Part shown: one piece after another, positions 45,678-54,641 of the stretch
Position numbering within the stretch: the stretch's first letter is position 1
Layout: each line of letters begins with the position of its first letter
Assembly: GCA_947473045.1 (NCBI GenBank)
Contig: CANJCO010000003.1
Coordinates: forward strand, 114,116 to 178,115
DNA length: 64,000 bases
Reading direction: 5' to 3'
Source of the DNA: Myxococcales bacterium
Lineage (GTDB): Bacteria; Myxococcota_A; Polyangia; Polyangiales; Polyangiaceae
Notes under the pieces: model-generated
The model's input: only the letters and a program-made list of their open reading frames with translations
Database searches by the model: none
Told to the model about the DNA's origin: nothing
Made by a program: the position numbers and the translations under genes

Positions 45678-46996
45678 TTCTGACCCGGCTTGGGCGCCAG
45701 CAACTGCTTGAGCTGTTGCTCGGAGATACTGCTCCTGCCGCCGCCGATCCCGCCGCCCATCATGCCCGGATTTTTCGCGGGCAACGCGGTCGGGTCGAGA
45801 CGTCGCAGGCGGTCGTCACCAAGCTCCTGCAGGTACGGCATCGGGTGATTTTCGCCCGGAGCGCTTAGTCGCTCGTGCAGGTTTTTCAGCAGGTCGACAG
45901 CCTTCGCCCTGTCGCCCTTTGCCTCGAGGCAGCGGGCCTGATGGTACATGCCGAGCTCTTTGAAGCCGAGCGTGTCGGTGTTCTCGAGGCTGCGAAACTG
46001 CGCGATCGCGAGGTCGAGCTGCTTGTCCTTTTCGGCCGGCGTCGCGGCCGCCTTGGCCTCGTAAACAAACCCGAGTCCCTCGACTGCGCGGCCCATCACT
46101 TCAGGATCGGCCTTGGCGAGCGGTGAATTTTGGGCCGCTGCGAACGCCGTGGCGGCTCCCTCGAAGTCGTGTTTGTCGAGCAGGAGCGAGCCTTCGCCGA
46201 GGCGCGCGATCGTGCCGGCGCCCGTGGCCGGATACTTCGCGGTCACTGCGCGATACTTGCCGAGTGCAGCGTCGCGTCGCTCTTCGTAGGTCTTGAAGGA
46301 CGGTCCTGGCGGCGGGGCCTTTTCGGCGTCGTCGTCGTCTTTTGCGGGGTCACCAATGCGCCCGCCCTGATCGGCAACCGCCTCGGCCAGCGCCACAGAC
46401 GCGGCGACTGCTTTTTGCCGGTCCATGTAGGCAACGCCGCCAAACGCCAGCGCAAGGAGCAGCACGCCGCCAACGACGCCAACCACCGTCTTTTGGTTCT
46501 TCTTCGCCCAGTCTTCTGCGCGAATCGACCGCTCAACCAGCGGATCGGCTGCTTCGATCGCGGTGGCCACTTCGCGCTGCGGTCGCGCTTTGGTGCCTAT
46601 TTTTGCGAGTCGTTTGGTCGCGGCCTGCTCGAGCCCGCCCTTTTTTCCGCCGCGGCGAGCCGCCTTGCGTTCAGCCAGTTTTCGCTCTTCGGAGCTGGCG
46701 ATCTTCTCGAGCTCGTCGTCGTCTCCGAGCGCCGCCACGCGCCGCGCGATCGCTTCGGGAGAGTCGAGGTCTTCTTCTTGTTCTTCTTCTGGCGCGCCAT
46801 CGTCGTCGGCCTCACGATCTCTCGCTTCCGGGGCGCTCGCTTCCGGGGCGTCGACGGGCGTGGTCGCTACGGGCTGCGCGGAGCCCTCGGCATCGCCAGC
46901 TTGCGTGGAGGCTCCGGACTCGGACGCATGAGCGTCAGCCTCGCCTTCGCTTGAGGAGATTTCGTCGGCGTTCTTCTTGTTTTTTGCGTCCGTCAC
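45674..46996 (-). CDS. YfgM-like membrane-anchored TPR protein
   Basis: This 440-residue protein has an acidic, disordered N-terminus (about 1-150), one transmembrane helix (171-190: VVGVVGGVLLLALAFGGVAY) and a C-terminal region with TPR-like helices (KYRAVTAKYPATGAGTIARL, LEAKGDRAKAVDLLKNLHE). YfgM in E. coli tethers periplasmic chaperones near the translocon. The start is GTG at 46996, preceded by AAGGTG; TTG 47017 is weaker. The stop overlaps the BamB-like gene. The disordered N-terminal extension is longer than in E. coli YfgM. Confidence 0.7.
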   Translation of the reverse strand: MTDAKNKKNADEISSSEGEADAHASESGASTQAGDAEGSAQPVATTPVDAPEASAPEARDREADDDGAPEEEQEEDLDSPEAIARRVAALGDDDELEKIASSEERKLAERKAARRGGKKGGLEQAATKRLAKIGTKARPQREVATAIEAADPLVERSIRAEDWAKKNQKTVVGVVGGVLLLALAFGGVAYMDRQKAVAASVALAEAVADQGGRIGDPAKDDDDAEKAPPPGPSFKTYEERRDAALGKYRAVTAKYPATGAGTIARLGEGSLLLDKHDFEGAATAFAAAQNSPLAKADPEVMGRAVEGLGFVYEAKAAATPAEKDKQLDLAIAQFRSLENTDTLGFKELGMYHQARCLEAKGDRAKAVDLLKNLHERLSAPGENHPMPYLQELGDDRLRRLDPTALPAKNPGMMGGGIGGGRSSISEQQLKQLLAPKPGQK

Positions 46997-47053
46997 GCGG
47001 CGCACCTTAGAGCGCAACGGGCGTTGCGTCGAGCGATTCTCCTGACGACCGGC

Positions 47054-49915
47054 TCACCGCGGCGCGCCTGCGTCAGTACGTAAAACGCGGACCGCCCAGA
47101 GCGCGCGAATGGGGAGTTGTGCGCTGAAAGACAGGGAACTGCCCGCAACGTCGAGCTCGAAGCGCGACACCCCTCCCGCGCTGGCCCGCGGCTCGACCCT
47201 CGCTCCGGCGAAAACGACCGGCTGCGGGGTCTCCTGTTCGACGAGCACGGATACGGCCCCGGGGCCGGGTGGGAGGTGCACCGTGCCGGCCTCGCCAGCC
47301 GTTGGCCAGCCTCCGCGGGCCGGCGTCAACATGCCCGCTTCGCGGAGGATCGTCACTGCGCCGAGCATTGGATCGCTGCCGTACGCCAGCGGGCTCAGCG
47401 CGACGAGCAGATCGGGGCCGGCGGCAAGTCTCGCGGCGGCGCGCGCCTCATGAATTCGGGCTCCGGACTGCGACTCTTCGTTCAACGCCGAGAGCAATGC
47501 CGGCCGCGCGCGTGGATCCCCGATCTCGCCGAGGGCGTCGGCCACGAACGGCCTGAGCCGCGTGAACGTGCTGCCCTCCGCGGCGAGGACCAACTGCAAG
47601 TCTCCGATCGTGCTCACGAGGCCGAGGCGCCCGATCGCGATCACGACTTCTTTGCTCGTGGTAAAATCGGGGGACTCCCTGCCCTGCGCGATCGCCGAAA
47701 ACCAGGTCGCCAAATCGGCGCCGGCGCGCTTGTCGCGGCGATCTGCGAATGCGAGCGCCGCGAGCTTGCGCACGTCGAAGTCGTTGGCATGCAGCAGTGC
47801 CTCGGCACGCGCAGACGGAGGCTCGCCGGCCCGCACGAGCGCGAGCGCCGCGAACCGCTGCACTTCGTCGTCTTCATCGGTCGCGAGCGCACGCTCGAGC
47901 TCCGCGACGGCGCCTTTGCCGCGGAGCGCGAACAGCACGGCGGCGGCCTTGCGCCTGATCGCAACGTTCGCGTCGTCGAGCAGCGCAGCCACTTCCGGCG
48001 CGGCTCCGACGTCGCCTTGAAGCCCCAGCCTCAGCGCCTCAGGCAGCTCGGTGCCTCCCTGCCCTTCGAACTGACCGTGCGCATGCGCGAGCCCCACGAG
48101 CCTCGCGCGAAGCTGCCGCGCGCGCTCGGGATGCGCGGTCTGCATGTCGCGAGACTCCGAATGGTTGGCAGACACGTCAAAGAGCGCGCACGCCCCGGCG
48201 CGTTTGTCGCAGACGAGTCGGTCCGCGTCCTCGGCATAAAGCTCGAAGTCATCGGTCTCGGCGAACGCGAGCCCGTGCTCGGCCACCGCCGGACTCCCCG
48301 CGCTCGCGATGAGAGGCCCCAAATCGCGCCCTCGCATGCGCGCGGGACGCGGAATGCCCAGGGCCGATAGCACCGTCGGCAGCAGGTCGATGGTCTGCAC
48401 GGGCACACCGACGCGCGCGCCTGCCGGCAGGCCGCGTCCGACCATCACGAGCGGAACCCGCACCTGCTCTTCGTAAACCGAGGTGCCGTGATACCGGCCA
48501 CCGTGTTCACCGAACTCTTCGCCGTGGTCGGCCGTGACGATCACGATCGCGTCGGGTTTGTCGGCGCGAACGCGCGCGACCAGCTTGCCGACGCCCTCGT
48601 CGGCTGCAGCGATCTCGCTGTCGTACGCGTCGATGTCCGTGTCGCCGAACGGGTGCTCCGGGTGCGCCACGTAGGGCTCGTGCGGCTCAAAAAGGTGAAC
48701 CCAAATGAAGCGTGGCCGCTCATTGGATGTATGTTGCAAATATTCGTCGAGCTGGGAGCTCCGCAGCGCGGGGGTCGCAAACTCCTCCTTGCGATATTCA
48801 AAGTCGAGGCCCGAATCGCGGAAGCCCGCGAAGCGCTCGGGATCGATAAAAAATACGGCCGGCGGGTAAAATCCCGCGGTTTGGTAGTCGTACCTCCGAA
48901 GCTGCGCGGCCCACGTTTCGGAGTCCTGCCCGAGCCCGAGCGCTAGCAGCGGACGCATGTACTTTCCCGTCATCATCGAGGTGACGGAGTACGAAGTGTG
49001 CGGCGTCGGACAGTACGCGTTTTCGAACACGACCCCCTGCTTCGCGAGCGCATCAATATTGGGAGACACCGCGCGACCGTATCCATAGGCACCAAGGTGA
49101 TCGGCCCTCAGCGCGTCGATTGAAATCAGCACGAGATCCCGTCCCTGCCAATCGAGCGTGCGGGCCACCTCGCGAACCGCAGCGGCCTGCTCCGGCGTCT
49201 CGTCGGGCAACGGCGACAGCCAAGCCGCCACGCGCAGGCCGCGGCCGAGCACAGGCGCATGCTCGGTCAGGATCATTTGCATGTTGCCGAACGGCTGGAG
49301 CCGCTTCGCCGCGGATGGCGCCCAAACCGCGCACCCGAGGGCCAGCGGCAAGCCCGCAAACGAGCCGCGCGGCCACGCCTCGCGAAGACGCAGCGCCGCG
49401 AGCCCGGTGCACGCGAGCAGGGCCGCAAGCAGCGCCCAGTGAAACGCTGGGTACAGCCGCGACAGCAGCCCGGCGTCGGCCGCCCAGGCCCCCACGCCGG
49501 CCGCGAGCAGCAGCGGCGCGCCGCGCTTGTGCCGCACGCACCACGGCGCGGCCACGGCGAGGATGACTCCGGCCGCTGCGCCCATCACCGCGATGAACGG
49601 GCCGCGAACCGCCCACGACGCGAAGTGACGCCCAAAGGTGATCCCGTACGCGACGGCGAACCCCGATCCGGTGCCGACGACCAGAAGCAGGCGACGCGCC
49701 TCGTTCACGGCGGCCGCGTGCAGACCGACCACCGCGGGCGCCAGCACCAGCAGCGCCCCCAAGGTGATGGGGATCACGAGCGTGCGCACGGGAGAAATCT
49801 CCCAGGTGCCCGTAAAAAAGCCGCGATAGCGCAGCACGACGACCACGTGCTCGAGCCAGAGCAGCGCCGCCCATCCGAGTAAAACGGCGCCGAGGCCCGA
49901 CAGAGCTCGCTTCAT
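47054..49915 (-). CDS. Membrane alkaline-phosphatase/sulfatase-fold protein fused to HEAT repeats
   Basis: This 953-residue protein has five or more transmembrane segments (up to about 215), a sulfatase-fold domain (about 255-540: LVLISIDALRADHLGAYGYG, then VHLFEPHEPY and IVIVTADHGEEFGEHGG) and a C-terminal region with helical HEAT-like repeats (VAALLDDANVAIRRKAAAVLFALR, AVAELERALATDEDDEVQRFAALAL). The nucleophile position is T307 (PHTSYS), not Cys/Ser, as in LtaS-type phosphotransferases, so a formylglycine sulfatase is unlikely. It may transfer a phospho-group to a lipid or polymer. Upstream is a methyltransferase, 25 nt away. Confidence 0.8.
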   Translation of the reverse strand: MKRALSGLGAVLLGWAALLWLEHVVVVLRYRGFFTGTWEISPVRTLVIPITLGALLVLAPAVVGLHAAAVNEARRLLLVVGTGSGFAVAYGITFGRHFASWAVRGPFIAVMGAAAGVILAVAAPWCVRHKRGAPLLLAAGVGAWAADAGLLSRLYPAFHWALLAALLACTGLAALRLREAWPRGSFAGLPLALGCAVWAPSAAKRLQPFGNMQMILTEHAPVLGRGLRVAAWLSPLPDETPEQAAAVREVARTLDWQGRDLVLISIDALRADHLGAYGYGRAVSPNIDALAKQGVVFENAYCPTPHTSYSVTSMMTGKYMRPLLALGLGQDSETWAAQLRRYDYQTAGFYPPAVFFIDPERFAGFRDSGLDFEYRKEEFATPALRSSQLDEYLQHTSNERPRFIWVHLFEPHEPYVAHPEHPFGDTDIDAYDSEIAAADEGVGKLVARVRADKPDAIVIVTADHGEEFGEHGGRYHGTSVYEEQVRVPLVMVGRGLPAGARVGVPVQTIDLLPTVLSALGIPRPARMRGRDLGPLIASAGSPAVAEHGLAFAETDDFELYAEDADRLVCDKRAGACALFDVSANHSESRDMQTAHPERARQLRARLVGLAHAHGQFEGQGGTELPEALRLGLQGDVGAAPEVAALLDDANVAIRRKAAAVLFALRGKGAVAELERALATDEDDEVQRFAALALVRAGEPPSARAEALLHANDFDVRKLAALAFADRRDKRAGADLATWFSAIAQGRESPDFTTSKEVVIAIGRLGLVSTIGDLQLVLAAEGSTFTRLRPFVADALGEIGDPRARPALLSALNEESQSGARIHEARAAARLAAGPDLLVALSPLAYGSDPMLGAVTILREAGMLTPARGGWPTAGEAGTVHLPPGPGAVSVLVEQETPQPVVFAGARVEPRASAGGVSRFELDVAGSSLSFSAQLPIRALWAVRVLRTDAGAPR

Positions 49916-49940
49916 CGCCCGCCGAGCACGTTGAGCCGTC

Positions 49941-50798
49941 TCAGTCGATGACGATGTGACGTAGCTTCATCTGTACGTCGCTCGACCAGTGGTTGTGAAA
50001 CGCGCGCACGCACGTCGACAGGTAGCGATCGTAGTCGTCGTAGATGGCGTCGCCCCATGTGCTGCGGATCTCTTTTTCGTGCAGGCGCATGCGACGGAGC
50101 CACTCGGCGGTGGTCTTGCCGTAGTGAACGCGGCGCGTCTGCAACTCGACAATCTCGAACGACGGATTGACCGCCATCACCAGCTCTTCGAGGCGCGGAT
50201 TGAGGCCGCCCGGAAAGATCACGTCCGCGGTGAATTTCAGGTCCGAGATGTCTGCGCGCGTGCGGGGTACGCGGTTTCGCAGGATGGCCTGAAACGCGAA
50301 GAGGCCGCCCGGCTTGACCCATTCGGCTACGCGATTGAAGTACTTGCGGTAGATGTCGACGGCCTCGCCCTTCGCGGCCTGCGCGGGCGAGCAAAGGTGG
50401 TCGATCATCTCGATCGAGACGAGCGAATCGTATTTTTCGGCCGGAACGTAGTCTTTGTAATCGGTGCACCATGCACGCAAATTGGGAATATTGCGGGCGT
50501 TGATCTCGTCGAACTGGGCCGACGACAGCGTGATGCCGTGGGCCGCTTTAACGCCGCGGCGCACGATGTACTCAAGGTTCGCACCCCAGCCGCAGCCGAT
50601 GTCGAGCACGGTCTTTTCGGGCGAAAGCTCGGCGTAGTCGTAGAGCACGCGGCTCTTGTTTTCCTGAGCCTGCTCGAGGGTGTCGTTCTCGCTCTCGTAG
50701 ACGGCGCATGTATAGTGCATGCGTTCGTCGAGCCAGAGGCGGAAGAACTCGTTGGAGACGTCGTAGGAAACTTCGACTTCGTTCTTGGTGCTCGTCAT
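49941..50798 (-). CDS. Cyclopropane-fatty-acyl-phospholipid synthase family methyltransferase
   Basis: A 285-residue SAM-dependent methyltransferase of the CFA/mycolic acid cyclopropane family. The N-terminal VSYDVSNEFFRLWLDERMHYTCAVY and the SAM-binding VLDIGCGWGANLEYIV are diagnostic, with ITLSSAQFD and SIEMIDHL following. At 285 residues it lacks the N-terminal half of the E. coli enzyme, as do several bacterial homologues. It may act on unsaturated lipids. ATG 50798 starts at MTSTKN; the longer frame to 50843 adds an unlikely leader. It probably forms an operon with the sulfatase-fold gene. Confidence 0.85.
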   Translation of the reverse strand: MTSTKNEVEVSYDVSNEFFRLWLDERMHYTCAVYESENDTLEQAQENKSRVLYDYAELSPEKTVLDIGCGWGANLEYIVRRGVKAAHGITLSSAQFDEINARNIPNLRAWCTDYKDYVPAEKYDSLVSIEMIDHLCSPAQAAKGEAVDIYRKYFNRVAEWVKPGGLFAFQAILRNRVPRTRADISDLKFTADVIFPGGLNPRLEELVMAVNPSFEIVELQTRRVHYGKTTAEWLRRMRLHEKEIRSTWGDAIYDDYDRYLSTCVRAFHNHWSSDVQMKLRHIVID

Positions 50799-50882
50799 GG
50801 GCTGCTCGGGCGCTCTCTTACACGAATCGCGTGTCTGTGACACCTGCGAAACCTCGTTCGCATCGGCCGTCCGGACGGCCCG

Positions 50883-51356
50883 CTACTTGTACTCGACCGC
50901 GAGCACTTCGTAGACGCGCTCGCCGCCCGGCATTCGCATCTTCACCTCGTCGCCAACCTCTTTGCCCAGGAGGGAGCGCGCGAGCGGGCTCGTGATGCTG
51001 ATCGTTCCTTCCTCGAGGTTCGCCTCGTCGACGCCGAGCAGGCGGTAGGTCGCCTCTTCGCCGCTGTCGACGTTCGACAGCTTCACGGTGGCGCCGAACG
51101 CGACGCGCGAGCCCGACAGCTTGGTGGGGTCGATAACCTCGGCGAGGGCAATCTTCGCTTCGAGCTCCTTGACGCGGCCCTCGATGAACGACTGCTTGTC
51201 GCGGGCGGCGTGATACTCGGCGTTCTCCTTGAGGTCGCCGTGTTCGCGGGCGACGGCGATGGCCTGAATGACGGCCGGGCGCGCGACGCTGCGAAGCGTG
51301 TGCAGCTCTTCGCGGAGCTTCGAGTAGCCCTCGGGAGTGATGGGGTTCTTTTCCAT
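50883..51356 (-). CDS. greA: Transcription elongation factor GreA
   Basis: This 157-residue protein stimulates backtracked RNA polymerase to cleave its transcript. The coiled-coil finger with the catalytic acidic tip is seen as [32 protein letters not shown], and the C-terminal FKBP-like domain as [18 protein letters not shown] and [30 protein letters not shown] 51356 starts at MEKNPIT. Typical length. It is divergent from the 93-residue gene. Confidence 0.95.
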   Translation of the reverse strand: MEKNPITPEGYSKLREELHTLRSVARPAVIQAIAVAREHGDLKENAEYHAARDKQSFIEGRVKELEAKIALAEVIDPTKLSGSRVAFGATVKLSNVDSGEEATYRLLGVDEANLEEGTISITSPLARSLLGKEVGDEVKMRMPGGERVYEVLAVEYK

Positions 51357-51445
51357 GAGGCGATTCGGTCTACCACAAGCCCGCGGTCGCGCGCGCAAAC
51401 GGGTCAGCGCGGCGAGCGGGCGCGCGATCGGTTATAGAAGCGCGC

Positions 51446-51727
51446 GTGTCGATTATTTCGCCCCATCCCGAGAGCGGCCTTCGCCTCGTCATTGAACGCC
51501 CGCGGGGCGTCACGCCCCCATTTCGCTTCGAGGGGCACGTCTACGACCCCGCCGGGCGGCGCGAAGTTGTCGTGACCGTCGACGCCGCGGGCGAAGTCAC
51601 TGCGCTCGCCGATGAGCCCGAATTGTCCGAAAAGGTGCGGTTGCTCGTGCGCGCGGCGTGCCGTCACGCGCTCAGCGAGTCGAGGCCACCTCCCCTGCGC
51701 ATTCAGCGATGGCGCGGCGAGAAGTGA
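51446..51727 (+). CDS. Small hypothetical protein upstream of bamD
   Basis: A 93-residue soluble protein from GTG 51446 with a beta-strand look (GLRLVIERPRGVTPPFRFEGHVYD, EVVVTVDAAGEVTAL) and a C-terminal helix. Family not recognised. It lies 20 nt before bamD and may be in the same transcript. Length and codon use support a real gene. Confidence 0.6.
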   Translation: MSIISPHPESGLRLVIERPRGVTPPFRFEGHVYDPAGRREVVVTVDAAGEVTALADEPELSEKVRLLVRAACRHALSESRPPPLRIQRWRGEK

Positions 51728-51746
51728 TGCGGTAATCCGTCCTGCC

Positions 51747-52628
51747 ATGCGCTGGCTCGCTCTTTTGGCCTCATTGTCGCTCGCGGCCGCCGCGTGCGAA
51801 GTCGCGCCGCCTCCGAAAGTGGCCGTCAACTACACCGCAGACGCGAAGCGCGCGTACGACGTGGCCTTTGCCGAGTTCGAGTCGCACAACTGGCTCGAAG
51901 CCCAGGCGCTGCTCAAGGACGTAAAGCGAAAATACAGCTACTCCAAGTACGCGCGCCTCGCTGAGCTGCGCCTCGCAGACGCCGATTTTGAGCAGGAGAA
52001 GTTTGCCGAGGCCTTGCGCGGCTACAAGCAGTTCGTCCACGACCACAAAGGCGACGCCGAAGAGGTGCAGTACGCCCGAGCGCGCGCCGCCGAGACGCAA
52101 TACCGGGAGATCGGCGACTCCTTCGTCATGCCGGCGACCGAAGAGCGCGATCAGGCTTCTGTCATCGACTCATACAAAGAGGTCGTGAGCTATCTGCGCG
52201 ACTTTCCCGAAGGGCGTGAGTCGCCGCGGGTCTGCTTGCTGCTCGGAGACGTGACCGCGCGACTGGTGCGGCACGAGATGTACGTCGCGCGTTTTTACCT
52301 GAACAAGGGCAACTACGACGCTGCCGTGCTCCGCCTGCAATATGCGATGCGAAACTACGCAGGCGACCAACCCTGCTCGACCACGGCGAAGCCTCTCCCG
52401 CCCGGCACGCCCGAGATTTCGCCCATTATCAAGACGACGCCGCCGCGCTACGAGAGCTTTGGTCTGGCACCCGACACGCTCCTGCTGCTCGGCGAGACCT
52501 ACATGAAAATGCAGCGATGGGCTGAGGCACGGCAGAGCTTCGACGCGATTGTCTCGCGCTACGCGGAGAGCACGATTTGCGTGCAGGCCACGCGATATCT
52601 AGCTGAGCTCAAGCGGAAGAGCTCGTGA
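51747..52628 (+). CDS. bamD: BamD/ComL outer-membrane assembly lipoprotein
   Basis: This 293-residue lipoprotein (C17 in LAAAAC) carries the five TPR repeats of BamD, an essential subunit of the beta-barrel assembly machine. Helical segments are AYDVAFAEFESHNWLEAQALLKDV, YAEALRGYKQFVHDH-like, and ASVIDSYKEVVSYLRDFPEG. ATG 51747 starts the signal. Its stop overlaps the GTG of the NtrC-type regulator by 4 nt. With the BamB-like and YfgM-like genes 5 kb away on the other strand, the region holds several envelope-assembly parts. Confidence 0.85.
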   Translation: MRWLALLASLSLAAAACEVAPPPKVAVNYTADAKRAYDVAFAEFESHNWLEAQALLKDVKRKYSYSKYARLAELRLADADFEQEKFAEALRGYKQFVHDHKGDAEEVQYARARAAETQYREIGDSFVMPATEERDQASVIDSYKEVVSYLRDFPEGRESPRVCLLLGDVTARLVRHEMYVARFYLNKGNYDAAVLRLQYAMRNYAGDQPCSTTAKPLPPGTPEISPIIKTTPPRYESFGLAPDTLLLLGETYMKMQRWAEARQSFDAIVSRYAESTICVQATRYLAELKRKSS

Positions 52629-54097
52629 TCGACCCGGCGGTCGCAGCCGAGACCGCACAGAAGACCATCCTCGTCGTCGACGACGAGAAAAACATTCGCC
52701 GGACCCTGTCGCTCGTACTCGAGGGCGAAGGCTACGCGGTGATCGGGGCAGAGACCGCCGGCAAAGCGCTCGCGGTGCTCGGCAGCCCCGACATGCCGGT
52801 CGATCTGGTGATCCTCGACGTGAAGTTGCCGGACGCGAGCGGACTCGACGCCCTCGAGCGCATTCGTCGCGAGGACGCCACGCGTGACTTGCCCATCATC
52901 GTCATCAGCGGGCACGCGACCGTAGAGGACGCGGCCACGGCGATCCGCCTCGGCGCGAGTGACTTCTTCGAAAAGCCGCTGAATCGCGAGCGCGTGCTCG
53001 TAAGCGTAAAAAATGTACTCGACGCTGCAGCGGCTCGGCGCGCCCTCGCCGAAGTGTCTGCTCGCGAGCTGCTGCGCTACGAGATGATTGGGAAAAGCGC
53101 CGTGATGCAGCGCATTTTTGCCGAGATCGAGAAGATCGCACCGACCCGCGCGAGCGTTCTCATCACGGGCGAAAGCGGCACCGGCAAAGAGCTCATCAGC
53201 CGCGCGATTCACCGCTTGTCGCCGCGAAGAAACGCGCCGTTCGTGCGGGTCAATTGCGCAGCGATCCCGCGCGAGCTGATCGAGAGCGAGCTGTTCGGGC
53301 ACGAGAAGGGCTCATTTACGGGGGCTCATGCGCGCAAGCGTGGCTTTTTCGAACAAGCGCACGGCGGAACGCTCTTCCTCGACGAGATCGGCGACATGGA
53401 CATCGTCGCGCAGGCCAAGGTGCTACGCGCGCTGCAATCGGGCGAGATTTCGCGGGTCGGCAGCGAGCACGTGATGCACGTCGATGTGCGGGTGCTCACC
53501 GCGACGAACAAAGACCTCGCGCGCGCCGTAGAAAGCGGAGCGTTCCGCGAAGACCTGTTTTTTCGCCTGAACGTGATTCCGCTGCGAAGCCCCGCGCTTC
53601 GCGAGCGGGTCGACGACATTCCCATGCTCGCGCACGCCTTCATGGAGGCGTTCAGTCGCGAGAACGGCTCACGGCCCAAGCCCGTCGATGCGGATGTTGT
53701 GACCGCCCTCGCGCAGCGATCGTGGCCCGGCAACGTCCGCGAACTTCGTAACATCGTCGAGCGCATGGCCATTTTGAGCGGCCCGCGCGTCACTATCGCC
53801 GATCTGCCCGAAGATCCCCACGCCAGTCCGTTCGAGGAGGAGTCCGCGGCCGAACCGGCGCTGGGGCTCTCGGAGCCCGCGCCCGAGCCCGACGACGGCG
53901 ACGCCCCGCGGCCGCCCCTGCCCGCGAGCTACCTCACGCTTCGCGAGTTTCGCGAGCAGGCCGAGCGCAAGTTCATCGTCGACACGCTCAAGCTCACGGG
54001 CTGGAATATCTCGCGTACTGCGGTGGTGCTCGGCGTCGAGCGCACCAATCTGCACAAGAAAATTCGAACCTACAGCATCAAGCGCGGCGAAGCCTGA
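52625..54097 (+). CDS. NtrC-family sigma-54-dependent response regulator
   Basis: A 490-residue regulator: an N-terminal receiver (ILVVDDEKNIRRTL, phospho-acceptor Asp in LVILDVKLPDASG, ISGHATVEDAATAI), an AAA+ sigma-54 interaction domain (GESGTGKELISRAIHRLS, GSFTGA at 229-234 in place of GAFTGA, LDEIGDM, RFREDLFFRLNV-like) and a C-terminal Fis-type HTH (ISRTAVVLGVERTNLHKKIRTY). G-S-F-T-G-A is an accepted variant, so sigma-54 contact is expected. The GTG start overlaps the bamD stop. Such regulators control developmental genes in myxobacteria. Its kinase is not adjacent. Confidence 0.92.
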   Translation: MIDPAVAAETAQKTILVVDDEKNIRRTLSLVLEGEGYAVIGAETAGKALAVLGSPDMPVDLVILDVKLPDASGLDALERIRREDATRDLPIIVISGHATVEDAATAIRLGASDFFEKPLNRERVLVSVKNVLDAAAARRALAEVSARELLRYEMIGKSAVMQRIFAEIEKIAPTRASVLITGESGTGKELISRAIHRLSPRRNAPFVRVNCAAIPRELIESELFGHEKGSFTGAHARKRGFFEQAHGGTLFLDEIGDMDIVAQAKVLRALQSGEISRVGSEHVMHVDVRVLTATNKDLARAVESGAFREDLFFRLNVIPLRSPALRERVDDIPMLAHAFMEAFSRENGSRPKPVDADVVTALAQRSWPGNVRELRNIVERMAILSGPRVTIADLPEDPHASPFEEESAAEPALGLSEPAPEPDDGDAPRPPLPASYLTLREFREQAERKFIVDTLKLTGWNISRTAVVLGVERTNLHKKIRTYSIKRGEA

Positions 54098-54112
54098 GAC
54101 GACTCGCGTGCG

Positions 54113-54562
54113 TCAGATGCCGGTCGACCCGTAGCCGCCCTCGCCGCGAAACGTCACTTCGAGGTCGCTGATGAGGTGCAGCTCGGCGCGACCGACGGGT
54201 GCGAAGACGATCTGCGCGATGCGGTCGAGCGGCTGCAGCGTGACCACCGCGTCACTCACGTTCACCAGCAGCACCAACACTTCGCCGCGAAAGTCGCTGT
54301 CGATCGTGCCGGGCGCGTTGAGGACCGTCACGCCGTGCTTGGCGGCGATGCCTGAGCGCGGACGGATCTGGCCCTCCCAGTGCGCCGGGATCGCGAACGC
54401 CAGGCCGGTCGGTACCTTGGCGCGCCCCAGCGGCTGAAGCACGAGCGGCGCGTCAATCGCTGCGTGCAGGTCCATGCCCGATGAGCCTGGCGTCTGGTGC
54501 CGCGGCATCGGCACCTCTACGGGACCAACGCGCTTCACAGCAACGTGAACGTCAGCGAGCAT
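54113..54562 (-). CDS. dut: Deoxyuridine 5'-triphosphate nucleotidohydrolase
   Basis: This 149-residue enzyme hydrolyses dUTP to dUMP, limiting uracil in DNA. All five dUTPase motifs are seen: GSSGMDLHA, PRSGIAAKHG, NAPGTIDSDFRGEV, RIAQIVF and RGEGGYGSTG at the C-terminal arm. Length is standard. ATG 54562 was chosen at MLADVHV; the extension to 54664 is not conserved. It converges with the NtrC-type gene at 16 nt. Confidence 0.95.
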   Translation of the reverse strand: MLADVHVAVKRVGPVEVPMPRHQTPGSSGMDLHAAIDAPLVLQPLGRAKVPTGLAFAIPAHWEGQIRPRSGIAAKHGVTVLNAPGTIDSDFRGEVLVLLVNVSDAVVTLQPLDRIAQIVFAPVGRAELHLISDLEVTFRGEGGYGSTGI

Positions 54563-54641
54563 CGGCAACCGCGTATCATATCGCGGCGTCGTCTGCTTGA
54601 AAGAACCGCGGCGCGGTGCGCCCTCTGGTAGCATTGGCGCC

